Shown here in pieces: positions 48,554-61,197 of a DNA stretch of 64,000 nt (positions are counted from its first letter, which is position 1; each line of letters opens with the position of its first letter). Source of the DNA: Litsea cubeba (Eukaryota > Streptophyta > Magnoliopsida > Laurales > Lauraceae); NCBI GenBank assembly GCA_012931725.1, contig CM022946.1:59555750-59619749 (forward strand). The letters run 5' to 3'. The notes below the pieces were generated by a model, which worked only from the letters and a program-made list of their open reading frames with translations, was not told the origin of the DNA and did not search any database. The position numbers were made by a program, and so were the translations under genes.

Positions 48554-50578
48554 TGAAAGAAACCGCGATTCAGATCTGGAAAACACTACCAGAAGATGCC
48601 CATGGCTGATTTAGAACATGACAGATTTTAAAACAAATCTGATTTCAGCATATACGCAGCATAAATCAGCCATATAAATCGCATTATAACTCCACCGAAT
48701 CATGATCAACAAGTGTATAATTAAAGGAGATACAAGAAGACTATTACCTTGATGATATGTAGACTTCAAATCTCTGAAATAAATGATCCAATGGGCTGAA
48801 CTTAGACTTGCAATCAGCTAGCACCTTGCTGGAATTTTTCTGCAGTAAAATAGTTTTTGATCTTCTTCTCTATTTCACTTCCAAATCTGATTGGCTAAGA
48901 TGGTGGGATCTTAATCTAGATTTCTAGATGAGTTTTGAGAACTTTCAATCTATGGAAAAATCTCAGACCTGAAACTCTCATCAATGAAGAAGAGAAGAAG
49001 GCTAGACATGTGGGATTTTCTCACATAGGATTGTCATAGCATATGAGATGTCTAAGAGTTCCATGGTGTCTTCCTCCTTATATAGAAAACTTAAGGATAC
49101 ATTTAAACATATCATATACACCCATGATGGAGATTTTGAAAAAGAAAACCTATCTTTTTCTTAGTGCTCTTTTTTTCTAAACAAAACTTGTACAACCATG
49201 AGGAAGAATTTGAAAAAGAAATCCCACCTACTACTTAGTGCTCTCTTTTGTTCAAAAGGAAAACAAAGAATGCTTTCTTTAACATCAACAACCAACCAAT
49301 ATGGGTGTGCAACTTATTCTAATGATTTGTTTACAAAATAATTAGAATACTATAATAGTAGGATTTCTTATCCTAAGGTAAACCAATTTACCAAGTAAAG
49401 ATTCCTATGTAAAAATGTAAACCTTACACAAGGGGCCCACTTTATGGCTGGCCCACACCATGGCCCACAAGTCAAAAACTTTTCCAAAATAGTTCAACCT
49501 CATACTAGGAAACCATGCCAATCTAGGATAGTGACTAGAGAAGGGACCAAAAGACATATTTGACCTAGGCTCCCAAAATGACCAAAAATGTCCATGCTAA
49601 ACCCATAGCAACATTAAGATCATTTTAACCTTAACTCATTCCACTATAGAGTTATGGTTGAACTCCAGGGCCAAATAATAATTATAAAATGAGCTCGTCA
49701 TAAAATGACAGTTGTCTTCGACCTACTAAGTAAAATGATCTAAATGCCCCTCTATGTAACATCCATAATCAAGTCAGGTTATCCGATGTACTATCAACCT
49801 TCTCGATTACATCTAAACCTTAGAACTTCATATCCTTAACTTAATCATCATCCGGATATCATTCTCTTGGTCCAGGGAGCGACCCACAAGTTCAATATCC
49901 ATATGGAACATCCATATGCTAAGATCTTAGATTTTGATGATTAATCGGATAACTCTAAGGGGACGATCATTCCATCATTAGATGGCATAGATTCTTTATT
50001 GCATCTGTACGTCCCAACTGATCATGCCCGAGCACCCAAAACACAGAGCTGTTGACCCATCTGATGGATCTCACCCATAGTGAATTAAAGCACAAGAACT
50101 CGACTTCGTCAGTTCATCCACAAATGCTCAAGATTAAGAGCACTGATCACTCAGTAGCATGAGGTGACTTGATCTCTCTCAGTGATAGTACTATTTTAGA
50201 GATCACACCTACAATGGTCCTATTCAATGCATGACATATGCACTAATGAGATAAATCCGGAAAAGACCTCCCGTGACCTAGGTAAGTCACCCTGAATACA
50301 GGAGAGTATCTCACTATAACTTACACCAAGATGAAGTGCCCAACTCCATCTCTCAGTTATGAACAAATTTATTGTTTCCAGTGTCCATGAATCAGACCTA
50401 TCTGTGTGTAGCCACTACGCACCTAATTCATTTACTAGAAACAATGGGCCTTACACAACCATACATATATACATGTTTATAGAGAAAAGAGTCATTCCAT
50501 TAAATAGCCAGTAAATATCCAGTGACAAAAAGATGAGAGTGCAGCTAGTGGGCTTTAGGGCATACACCAATCCCAACA
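48554..50578 (-). repeat. Copia 3' LTR
   Basis: 2025 bp, starts TGTTGGGATTGG and ends GGTTTCTTTCA on the minus strand. Preceded on the minus strand by the polypurine tract AAGTGGGAGTT (50579-50589). Confidence 0.95.
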
Positions 50579-50589
50579 AACTCCCACTT
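50579..50589 (-). other. Copia polypurine tract
   Basis: AAGTGGGAGTT on the minus strand directly before the 3' LTR; primes plus-strand DNA synthesis. Confidence 0.85.
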
Positions 50590-50592
50590 GTA

Positions 50593-52533
50593 CTAAAGAT
50601 CACTATTCCCCAACCTAACACCCATAGACTCAACATGAGAAGTAAAGACTTTCTCAGTAAGAGTCTTAGTGAATGGGTCAGCTAAGTTATTTGCTGAGGC
50701 AATCTGCTCAACCACTATTTCTCCATCCTGAATGAATTCCCGGATCAAGTGGTACTTTCTCTGAATGTGCTTGCCTTTCTTGTGATTCCTGAGTTCTTTG
50801 CACTGTGCTACAGCACCAGTGTTATCGCAGTACATGACAATCGGTTTTTGCACTGCAGAAACAACTCCCAATTCCAATAGGAATTTTCTGAGCCATACTG
50901 CTTCCTTTGCAGCTTCCGATGCCGCCACATACTCTGCTTCCATGGTAGAGTCAGCAGTACAGGATTGCTTGACACTCCTCCATGATATAGCCCCTCCTGA
51001 TAGAGTAAAGACGTATCCTGAAGTAGACTTTCTGCAATCTCTATCAGATTGGAAATCAGAGTCTGTATACGCCAAAGGCGTTAGATCATCTGCTCGATAG
51101 GTTAGCATATAATCTTTCGTTCTCCGTAGATACTTGAATATATGCTTAACAGCTGTCCAATGCATAGGTCCAGGGTTTGACTGATATCTGCTAACCATGC
51201 CAACGGCAAAGCAAATATCGGGTCTAGTACATAACATTTCATAAATGAGGCTTCCAACAGCAGACGCATATGGAACTCTCCTCATGTTCTCTATCTCTTC
51301 AGGTGTCTTTGGACATTGATCTCGAGACAGTGGTACTCCATGTCTAGAAGGTAGCAAGCCCTTCTTGGAGTCATGCATATTAAACTTGACCAATATCTTC
51401 TCAATATACGAAGATTGGGACAAGGCTAACATTTTATTCTTGCGATCTCGCAAAAGCTTGATCCCTAAGATATAGCTGGCCTCACCCAAATCCTTCATCT
51501 GAAATTGAGAGGATAACCAAACCTTTGTGGATGACAATAATCCTACATCATTTCCTATGAGTAATATGTCATCTACATACAGAACCAAAAATGCAACTGC
51601 TTTTCCACTTCCTTTCTTATACACACATGGTTCATCAATGTTTTGATCAAAGCCAAAAGATTTGACTGCCAGATTAAACTTGATGTTCCATGCTCTAGAT
51701 GCTTGCTTAAGTCCATAAATGGACTTCTTAAGTTTACAAACCATGTTATCTTGGCCACTAGCAATAAAACCCTCTGGTTGCATCATATAGATGCATTCGT
51801 CAAGACTTCCATTAAGAAAAGCTGTCTTGACATCCATCTGCCATATCTCGTAGTCATAATGACATGCGATGGCCAAGAGAATCCTTATAGACTTAAGCAT
51901 AGCCACTGGTGAAAAGGTTTCCTCATAATCGATACCCTCTTTCTGAGTATATCCTTTCGCCACCAGTCTTGCTTTGAAGGTTTCCACCTTCCCATCCAGT
52001 CCTCTCTTCCTCTTGTAGATCCACTTGCACCCTATGGGTTTAATCCCTTCAGGTGCATCTACAAGTTCCCAGACTTGATTGGAATACAAAGAATCCATTT
52101 CAGATTTCATCGCTTGCTGCCACATGTCAGCATCTATATCCGTTACTGCTTCATCGTAACTAGCAGGATCCTCAACCAGATCTTCGGAGTCTGTCTTAAA
52201 AGACATTCCTAGATATCTTTCTGGCTGTCTAGAAATTCTCCCACTACGACGAGGCTCCGGAGTGTTAAAAGGAATATCCTGTTCATCTACCACCTCAGGA
52301 CTTGGTACAGATGTTATAGGAGATCCTAGAAGAATCTCCTCAAGGGTTTCTTTACAACTAAGCTCTTGGTACATCATACAATCATCCTCCAAGTACCTAG
52401 CATGAGTGCTGATAAGCACTTTTTGCTCCAAATTGCTCCTTTGGATGATAAAAGATGCCACCTCTCGTTCCCTTAGGATACCCAATGAAGTAGCACATTT
52501 TCGATCTGGGTTCCAGCTTGGTAGCTTTATCAT
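50593..52533 (-). pseudogene. Copia reverse transcriptase and RNase H
   Basis: Open for 646 codons; the first 35 or so are out of the true frame. The RT domain runs from WELVDAPEGIKPIGCKW (about residue 155) through QMDVKTAFLNG (catalytic Asp) and YVDDILLIGND (about 319) to about 400. RNase H is near residues 490-600, with AYTDSDFQSDRDCRKSTSG and STMEAEYVAASEA. All catalytic motifs are present. It should be continuous with the integrase frame but is separated by a small indel near 52430, where integrase ends in YHPKEQ and this frame resumes at KVLISTHARYLEDD. Confidence 0.95.
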
Positions 52534-53188
52534 TCAGTACATAGGCTGGACAACCCCAAATGTGAATATGTCTTAAACTGGGTTTTCGACCTGTCCACAT
52601 TTCTTGCGGTGTCCTAGGCACTGATTTAGAAGGTACCAGATTTAGAATGTATGCTGCTGCTTCTAGGGCATATCCCCAAAAAGATATAGATAGGGTTGCA
52701 TGACTCATCATGGACTTTACCATATCAAGAAGGGTACGGTTTCTTCTCTCCGCTACACCATTTTGCTGGGGTGTACCCGGTGCAGACAACTGAGACACAA
52801 TCCCATGTTGTGTGAGGTACTCTTTGAACTCACCCAGGAGGTACTCACCACCTCGATCAGATCGAAGGGCTTTGATATGTTTCCCTAGTTGTAACTCCGC
52901 CTCAGCCTTGAATTGCTTGAATTTATCAAACGCCTCAGACTTGCGTCGCATTAAGTACACATATCCATACCTAGAGTAATCATCAGTGAAGGTGATGAAA
53001 TACTCATAACCTCCTCGAGCCGGTTTGTTCATAGGACCACACACATCAGTGTGAACCAATTCTAACAACTCTTTTGACCTTAGTCCCTTTCCAGAGAATG
53101 ACCTTTTGGTCATCTTTCCCTTGAGACAAGATTCGCACTGAGGAAAAGGTTCGAAATCTAATGAGCTCAAAGGCCCATCTTCTACCAA
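52397..53188 (-). pseudogene. Copia integrase
   Basis: The zinc-binding CESCLKGK half is at the start; its HLRLGH half lies in the upstream piece. The DDE core is complete: HTDVCGP, RSDRGGEY and the Glu in QQNGVAERRNRTLLD, followed by the GKKP-like region (WTGRKPSLRHIHIWGCPAYV). In-frame TAG at 53192-53194 separates it from the protease piece, and a frameshift near 52430 from RT. Confidence 0.93.
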
Positions 53189-53194
53189 CCTCTA

Positions 53195-53998
53195 AATCCG
53201 TTTTAGGTTAATGTGACCCAAACGTAAGTGCCAAAGATAAGTGTCATTGGTTGAAGATACCTTCCTTTTGAGGGAAGTTGAGCTTTCTAGTTGTACATTA
53301 TGCAGTGTGGGAGCCATAGGATATATATAAAATAAGTTATCATGCATTCTACCGGAACATATAACATTTCCATCTCTACTGATATCAACACCAGAATGGA
53401 AGGAAACTGAATAATTAAATTCAATGAGTCTGGAAACTGAAATTAAATTCTTCCTCATGTCCGGAACATAGAAAACATTATTTAAAACTAATATCCTAGC
53501 ACATGAAAAATGTAAGGAGACAACTCCTACTGCAACTGCCCAAACTTTGGTTCCAGTTCCAACTCTAAAGGCAAACTCTCCTTTCTCAAACTTCTGCATT
53601 ATCTGAAACCCTTGCAATGAATTGCAGATATGATTAGTGGCTCCAGAGTCTACTATCCATGAATCAGTAGAATCAACCACAAAACAGGTTTCAATGTAGT
53701 AGGAAAAAGATAAACCTTTCTTAACAGAGGCTAGGAACTTGGGACAATCTTTCTTCCAATGACATTTAAGGCCACACTCGAAGCATTTCCCTTTGGGCTT
53801 CTCACCTGTACCCTTGTCCTTCTTTTTACCAGTATTGCCCTTTTTCTGTCCCTTTCCCTTATCCTGCTTCTTCTTGAACTTCTTCCCTTTCGGGTTCAGT
53901 TTAGAGGAAGACTGGAAAAAGTGAGCTTGGGCTTTGGGCTTCATGATAGCCTCTGCCGCCTGGAGTTCTTTCATTAACTCAGATAGAGTCATGTCCAT
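53195..53998 (-). pseudogene. Copia gag zinc knuckle, protease and gag-pre-integrase part
   Basis: Begins with the Gag tail (MDMTLSELMKELQAAEA), then a Lys/Gly-rich stretch, the CCHC knuckle CFECGLKCHWKKDC, the aspartic protease active site (WIVDSGATNHIC), and the zinc half WHLRLGH of integrase. Ends at the TAG at 53192. It overlaps the N-terminal gag piece by ten bases in another frame. Confidence 0.93.
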
Positions 53999-54537
53999 CT
54001 TGCTCTATTGAAATTGAGCTTGAACTGAGTGAAAGAGTCCGGCAGAGTTTCGAGAATCATGTCAGTTTGACTCTTTGCATCAATCTCAGCCCCTAGAATC
54101 TTAGCCACATTGAAACAATCCATCATCTTGAGCATATGCTCTCTAACAGGTGTTCCCTCAGCCATCCTAGTATTCATGATTGTCCTTATAGCAGCTTGCC
54201 TAGCTGGCCTGCTTTTGTCTGCGAACATCTCAGACAAGGACATCAAGATGTCAGAAGCTGCGTCCATTTGCTCGTGCTGTGTTTGCAACACGTTGGACAT
54301 GGATGCGAGCATGTAGCATTTAGCCATGCTATTCGCTTTCTTCCATTTTCTTTTAGCCTCTAGCCGGTCATTAGTAGAATCTGCATAAATCTCAGGACAG
54401 GGTTCCGACAAGACATACTTGTACTCCTCAGCAGTGAGTACTATGTCAAGATTTCTCTTCCAATCTACGTAATTAGGGCCAGTCAGTTTTTTCTCACGAA
54501 GAATACTCATCAACGGGCTAAAAGAATCCTTAGTCAT
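53989..54537 (-). pseudogene. Copia gag N-terminal part
   Basis: From the Met at 54537 (MTKDSFSPL) with LTGPNYVDWKRNLDIVL, typical of the start of plant copia Gag, and a UBN2-like helical region to 53989. A small indel at about 53995-54005 shifts the frame, after which Gag continues in the next piece. The frame is open further upstream to 54654, but that part lacks Gag similarity. Confidence 0.88.
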
Positions 54538-56284
54538 CTCTTTCTGGATATGAAACGGCTTATAATTAGACAGGCTGTATATATGTAATATGCATATGGT
54601 GCTTGTCATAAAAGGAAAAACATGCACAAAACTTTTTACATTATTTAACCCCAATCATAATGTATCAGTGTTTCAACCTCCTCATAGACCCTCCATCGAA
54701 GGGATGGCCGAGCCTACAGTCACGTTGAATTAAGGCATACTTATTTGGATTATCACTATCTGGATACACATATCCAGTGGTAGTCCAATCACTGATTGGT
54801 TTGGCCTCATATGACAAATGACCCTTAACTCTTAAGGAGAGGTCATTACCGTCTTATGCCAAGTGTATAACCATCTCTTATGAAAATTTCCCAGAATGTC
54901 TATGATTAAGTCCTCCGAAGGGAAGTGACTTTTATCCATCCTAGAAGTGAACTTTCGTAAAGAGCTCCACCGAAAGGATGGCCGCTCCCACCAACACTTC
55001 ATTGACATTCTATAGAAGTGATCTTTAGTAAAGAACTCCACCGAAGGGATGGCCGCTCCTACTAACACCTCATTACGAATATTCACATTAGTTCACCCAT
55101 TAACCCATCAAAGCGGTCTTTAGTAAAGAACTCCACCGAAGGGATGGCCGCTCCTACTAACACCTTAATGAGATAACATGAACCGGAAATGGAAGGCCGT
55201 GGGGTCTTTCCAAAACCCCTCTCCGACTTGATTATTTATCACTAGGGTTTAAAACTTTTGACCTTTACATTGTTTACTCAAAAGCTCTTTTAAATCTAGC
55301 AAGCTTGGTTAATTAAATTTAGGACTCAATGACTTGAGTCATCTTAAAAATAAATAACCTTTGCTTTAAAACATTTGAGCAAATCCCTTTAAAGAATCAA
55401 AAACCTATCTTGGGTTATGGGAACCCATAGGTAGCATCTAATTAGATTTTAGTTTAGCCTCTTTTGGAAACCAAGGGTACCAAGATAAACTAAACCCTAT
55501 CCAAGTTTAAACCTTAGACAAAATAGAAGGTGCTGGTCTAAGTTCCGTTTAAAAACAATTAGCCAAACTAAAAACAATCTAATATAGAAAGATGCCAATT
55601 TTAGAACCTAATGGTGGCCATGTTTCTAGGTGACAATTATAGCAATTATATAAAGCATTCAACCATGCATTCCATATATAAAAGCAAATAAAAGTATGCA
55701 ATCCTTGATGGCTCCCTGCTCTTCGGACTTCAAATCCTTATCGAACTTAGGACATCAAAAATAGATCTCATCTTGCACCAAGAAGCCTTGTCTCCTCCAC
55801 CACTAAGGAACCCGGTTACTAGCAACCTATCTTGCTTGAAGCTTTCTTCAAGACTAGTTGGAATAAAAGTAAGGAAAGAATTACAACTTCCTATGATTGC
55901 TAAACGCGCAATCGTACACTTTCCAACTAATGAGAAAAAACATCCAAATCCACATAACAATCATGCGAACCATCAAGGATGCAATATATGGCTGCAAACA
56001 AATAGATTAGTGCATTCTAAACACTATGTACATCATTAAACAAATCTGGAAAATAAATTCCAGCAATGTTAATGAAACTTGCACACAACATGCATCATAA
56101 ATTTCAGATTTGTTTATGAAACTTGCACACAACATTCATCATAAATTTCAGATTTGTTTATGAAACTTGCACACAACATGCATCATAAAAGAAATCTGAA
56201 TATTACTTCAGTAGGGTGCCACCATGCCCACAATCAATCTAGGATCAATTAAACACAACATGGGATCATGATTTCACATGGAGT
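54538..56284 (-). other. Copia untranslated leader with two sets of tandem repeats
   Basis: Between primer site and gag. Three copies of a unit containing CTCCACCGAAGGGATGGCCG occur at 54955-55165, with a diverged fourth near 54690. Three 44-bp units starting ATGAAACTTGCACACAACAT lie at 56072-56190. Leader repeats may act in packaging or dimerisation; that is inference. Confidence 0.8.
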
Positions 56285-56297
56285 GGCTCTGATACCA
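56285..56297 (-). other. Copia primer binding site
   Basis: Minus strand TGGTATCAGAGCC, one base from the 5' LTR; matches the 3' end of initiator tRNA-Met. Confidence 0.92.
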
Positions 56298-56298
56298 C

Positions 56299-58323
56299 TG
56301 AAAGAAACCGCGATTCAGATCTGGAAAACACTACCAGAAGATGCCCATGGCTGATTTAGAACATGACAGATTTTAAAACAAATCTGATTTCAGCATATAC
56401 GCAGCATAAATCAGCCATATAAATCGCATTATAACTCCACCGAATCATGATCAACAAGTGTATAATTAAAGGAGATACAAGAAGACTATTACCTTGATGA
56501 TATGTAGACTTCAAATCTCTGAAATAAATGATCCAATGGGCTGAACTTAGACTTGCAATCAGCTAGCACCTTGCTGGAATTTTTCTGCAGTAAAATAGTT
56601 TTTGATCTTCTTCTCTATTTCACTTCCAAATCTGATTGGCTGAGATGGTGGGATCTTAATCTAGATTTCTAGATGAGTTTTGAGAACTTTCAATCTATGG
56701 AAAAATCTCAGACCTGAAACTCTCATCAATGAAGAAGAGAAGAAGGCTAGACATGTGGGATTTTCTCACATAGGATTGTCATAGCATATGAGATGTCTAA
56801 GAGTTCCATGGTGTCTTCCTCCTTATATAGAAAACTTAAGGATACATTTAAACATATCATATACACCCATGATGGAGATTTTGAAAAAGAAAACCTATCT
56901 TTTTCTTAGTGCCCTTTTTTTCTAAACAAAACTTGTACAACCATGAGGAAGAATTTGAAAAAGAAATCCCACCTACTACTTAGTGCTCTCTTTTGTTCAA
57001 AAGGAAAACAAAGAATGCTTTCTTTAACATCAACAACCAACCAATATGGGTGTGCAACTTATTCTAATGATTTGTTTACAAAATAATTAGAATACTATAA
57101 TAGTAGGATTTCTTATCCTAAGGTAAACCAATTTACCAAGTAAAGATTCCTATGTAAAAATGTAAACCTTACACAAGGGGCCCACTTTATGGCTGGCCCA
57201 CACCATGGCCCACAAGTCAAAAACTTTTCCAAAATAGTTCAACCTCATACTAGGAAACCATGCCAATCTAGGATAGTGACTAGAGAAGGGACCAAAAGAC
57301 ATATTTGACCTAGGCTCCCAAAATGACCAAAAATGTCCATGCTAAACCCATAGCAACATTAAGATCATTTTAACCTTAACTCATTCCACTATAGAGTTAT
57401 GGTTGAACTCCAGGGACAAATAATAATTATAAAATGAGCTCGTCATAAAATGACAGTTGTCTTCGACCTACTAAGTAAAATGATCTAAATGCCCCTCTAT
57501 GTAACATCCATAATCAAGTCAGGTTATCCGATGTACTATCAACCTTCTCGATTACATCTAAACCTTAGAACTTCATATCCTTAACTTAATCATCATCCGG
57601 ATATCATTCTCTTGGTCCAGGGAGCGACCCACAAGTTCAATATCCATATGGAACATCCATATGCTAAGATCTTAGATTTTGATGATTAATCGGATAACTC
57701 TAAGGGGACGATCATTCCATCATTAGATGGCATAGATTCTTTATTGCATCTGTACGTCCCAACTGATCATGCCCGAGCACCCAAAACACAGAGCTGTTGA
57801 CCCATCTGATGGATCTCACCCATAGTGAATTAAAGCACAAGAACTCGACTTCGTCAGTTCATCCACAAATGCTCAAGATTAAGAGCACTGATCACTCAGT
57901 AGCATGAGGTGACTTGATCTCTCTCAGTGATAGTACTATTTTAGAGATCACACCTACAATGGTCCTATTCAATGCATGACATATGCACTAATGAGATAAA
58001 TCCGGAAAAGACCTCCCGTGACCTAGGTAAGTCACCCTGAATACAGGAGAGTATCTCACTATAACTTACACCAAGATGAAGTGCCCAACTCCATCTCTCA
58101 GTTATGAACAAATTTATTGTTTCCAGTGTCCATGAATCAGACCTATCTGTGTGTAGCCACTACGCACCTAATTCATTTACTAGAAACAATGGGCCTTACA
58201 CAACCATACATATATACATGTTTATAGAGAAAAGAGTCATTCCATTAAATAGCCAGTAAATATCTAGTGACAAAAAGATGAGAGTGCAGCTAGTGGGCTT
58301 TAGGGCATACACCAATCCCAACA
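56299..58323 (-). repeat. Copia 5' LTR
   Basis: 2025 bp, about four single-base differences from 48554-50578 (for example near 56645, 56913, 57414 and 58265). Confidence 0.95.
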
Positions 58324-58328
58324 ATGGC

Positions 58329-58392
58329 AGGCTGCGACTTCATGTAGCTTTTTGAATCTTGAAAAAGCAAAGTGACATTTTTTGTGTCAACA
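58329..58392 (-). repeat. Severed start of the E4 3' LTR
   Basis: The minus strand starts TGTTGACACAAAAAATGTCA; the matching part of the solo LTR is at 39202-39268. The copia element separates it from the rest. Confidence 0.88.
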
Positions 58393-59447
58393 AATGGCCC
58401 CTCGAGGTGCAGTGACGAGTTGCTTAACTGTTGTAGTCGATGTGCCTCGAAGAGATTGTTGAAGGAGAGCTTGCGACTTGGCCAAGAGTCTTTGAGCAGT
58501 CTTTCTTTTGGTATTTGTAGCTTTTTGAGTTTCCAGGGGAATTTTATGGTAGTGAAAGGGATCATGTACCATCTTGAGGCAAAGTTTTGAAGATGACATC
58601 AGGGATGCGGATTTGGATTTTTGTTTTTGACCTTGTGACCTAACTAGCTGTATGTGGCGGGTTAGGGGGTCGGGTTTGATTTTGACCGTGTGACCCAACA
58701 AGCTGCATGTGGAATGTTGGGGGGTCGATTTTGGTTTTGATCTTGTGACCTAACAGGCTGTATGTGGCAAGTTAGGGGATCAGGTTTTAGTTTTTGGTTT
58801 TGGTCTTGTGACCTAATAAGCTGTATGTGGCAAGTTAGGGGACCAGGATTTGGTTTGGATTTTTGTGAAATGTCAATTTCAAGATTTTGGCTCAATTTGG
58901 TATATGAGGCTGGATGGTTTGATTTTTGAAAGCTCATTAGGCTTGGAATTCTTTTTTTGTATGGTCCAATCAACTCAAAAGAGGTATGGAACCATTTTTG
59001 TATGCTCTTGGTAAGAGGGATCTCTCTTTGACTAAAAGCCCTAATTTTTTTTTCTAGTGCCTAGGTGGTCAAACCTGGCTCATATGGGCTAACCCATGGG
59101 ACCTTAAGCTTTTGAAATGGCTTAGATCTCATATGGTGTCATTTTTGTAAAGAATATTTAAAGATATCTCCTTTAGGTAGAGAATATCTAAAAATATCTT
59201 TAATTGGAGAGAATCTCTCGTGTTCCCTTTATTTTGGGACTGAATATCTCAAGATATCTTTCTTTGGGAGAGAATATCTCAAATCTCCTATCTTTTGGGA
59301 GAAAATCTCTCATTGATTTCTTTTTGGGAGAGAATCCCTCAAGATATCTTTCTTTTGGGAAAGAATCTTTCTAATTTCTTTCTTTTGGTAAGGTTACTAA
59401 TTAGTAACACTTACCTTTTTCTTCTTTCCTTCTTTGGTTTGCTCTCT
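58393..59447 (-). other. E4 3' internal region with tandem repeats
   Basis: From 58610 to 58865 four copies of a 57-62 bp unit with TTGTGACCTAACAAGCTGTA. From 59160 to 59390 a looser repeat with GGGAGAGAATCTCTC and AAGATATCTTTC. Tandem repeats in the 3' untranslated part are known in Tat/Ogre-type elements. Minus-strand open frames across 58387-58973 are translations of the repeats and are not called. Confidence 0.7.
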
Positions 59448-59448
59448 T

Positions 59449-59456
59449 CTATAAAA
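59449..59456 (+). promoter_or_regulatory. TATA box of the antisense gene
   Basis: CTATAAAACC about 125 bp before the inferred start codon at 59578, followed by a CT-rich leader. Fits a plant core promoter; not tested. Confidence 0.55.
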
Positions 59457-59587
59457 CCAAGGAGGAGGTTGGATCTCTTGCTCTTATTGCTTTCTTTTCC
59501 AACAATCCCAAGAGGGCTTCAAGACCAAGAGTTCTTCTTCTTCAAGATCTTCAAGGCTGTCTTCTTCTTCTCCATCAATGGCTTCAA

Positions 59588-60230
59588 GTAAGTTCCCTTT
59601 TTCAAGAAAACTCCATTGTAGGAAATAGGATGATAAAAAAAGTTCTTTCTTTTTTTTCGTGTTTTTCTTTTCTTTTTTTTTTCTTGTGTTTTCTTCTTTT
59701 TTTTCTTCTTTTTTTTTTCTCGTGCTTTTTTTTGCACGTTTTTTTTTATTTTTTGCGGGCCGTACGGATCTGGCCGTACGGCCACGTGGCCTGTGGGCCA
59801 GTCCCTCTTTTTTTCCTTTTTTTTGTTTTTTTCTTTCTCCCCTTTTTTTTGAGAAAGTTTCTTTTTTTTTTTGCTCATCATGATAATGCTTTTTTTTGGC
59901 AAACCAAGATGTTTATGCATGCATTTTTTTTTTTTTTGTAAATTTATAGTATCATATGATAGCATACCTGAAACTTTTTACAAATTTGGGAATTTGGAGC
60001 TCGCAGCGATGTTGAGCCCTTCCTGATTTTGCGGAGACTTTGAGGTCTCGAAAGTTTGGAGTTTCGGAGCTCACATTAATGTTGAGCCCATCTTCAAGCT
60101 TTCTATTTCTTTCGGGATATTTCTTTTTTCTTCGGAATTACCCCGGAGTCATGTCAAAATTTCTCCAAATTTTTTTAAGCAAAATTCTGTCATTTTGATG
60201 ATTGATCTTTTTCTTTTCCAACCTTTGTAG
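59588..60230 (+). other. Intron 1 of the antisense gene
   Basis: Donor GTAAGT at 59588, acceptor TTTGTAG at 60230; removal restores Ser at the junction. Very T-rich (59640-59940) with one GC-rich palindromic block GGCCGTACGG...GGCCGTACGGCC at 59757-59788. Confidence 0.7.
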
Positions 60231-61197
60231 GTGGTTCCTCCAGAACAAACAAGGGTAAAGAGCCTGCTACAAGCGTACCTCGTCGATCTGCTAGATCTTC
60301 TAATCCGGCCGTTCAGCAGGCTTGGGAGAAGGTCCAGTATGTTAAGTACCTGGAAGAGTGTGACTCCCTCAACAAAGATGAGATGAGGCAGTGACTAATC
60401 GCTCTCAAGGGAGAGGAATTTTATAAGATCATGGTAAGCAGTCATCCATGGGTGATAGACGATCAGAGGGTTTTGCCCAAGCCTACCTTCTTCTATGGTG
60501 ATGCAGTCGCTGACGACGTGACATACCAGAGGAGATGTTTGCAGTTCTCTTACACAGCTGATGGTGAGGAGAGGACTATTGTTACCCGGTCGACGTTTGG
60601 TCGCCCCATCTCGATTATGAGCCTTGCTCCCACGTGCTGTAAGAGGGAAGATCCTCCAAGCTGGGTGAAGAGGACAAATGCAATCAAGACCGGGGTTTTT
60701 GTTGGCGGTTCTCCTGGATATGCTGAGAAGTTGCCTGCTGACATGGACATTTTGATGCCGGCCAGCGGCTACCAGGGCTCTGATTATCCGTCGGTCGATT
60801 TGGGATCGGTGGGCCTTGGCATTTTCAGCGGTGACGGCAGCAATTGGGTGAAGCCTTTTCGACTTCGTAGCCGTTTCAGTGCTGACTCCGAGTGGAAGTC
60901 GCGGACTGATCGCATCCTACTGATTGGTGGCGCCGTTTTGAAGGAAGTCGGGATTTTTGATGCGGTCTGCGCCTTTAGGGAGACCGTGATCTTTTCCGAC
61001 GAGGCCTTCATGGCTATGTTGGAGTCATTCCTTCCACAAACCAATACATTCATTATGATGAATGGTGAGATTGGTTTCTCTTTGAAGGAGCTGAGCGCCA
61101 TTACTGGATTGCCCATCCTTGGCAGACTCTATGAGGAGTTTATGCCGATCGACAGCGTCCTTGAGGAGCAGTCTGAGGAGTTCTGGCTGTTAGGTTT

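Larger units (their letters stand above)
48554..58323 (-). mobile_element. Ty1/copia retrotransposon, full length, frame-broken
   Basis: 9770 bp with two 2025-bp LTRs (48554-50578 and 56299-58323), duplication ATGGC (48549-48553 and 58324-58328), tRNA-Met primer site, gag-protease-integrase-RT-RNase H in copia order, and a polypurine tract. I counted about four differences between the LTRs, so insertion was recent. The LTR start TGTTGGGATTGG with TATGCCC soon after recalls Angela-type elements; this lineage call is tentative. Confidence 0.95.

Noticed and set aside
39202..58392. A single giant transposon with 2.5-kb terminal inverted repeats
   Set aside because: The left arm has its own 5-bp duplication GGAAA at both ends and TG...CA limits, so it is a separate solo LTR. 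The outer flanks of the pair do not match.
58662..58973. Minus-strand frame with repeated DPLTCHIQ
   Set aside because: Translation of the 60-bp tandem repeats in E4; no start or domain.
59519..59965. Lys-rich minus-strand frame and Phe-rich plus-strand frames
   Set aside because: Translations of a poly-T/poly-A intron segment.
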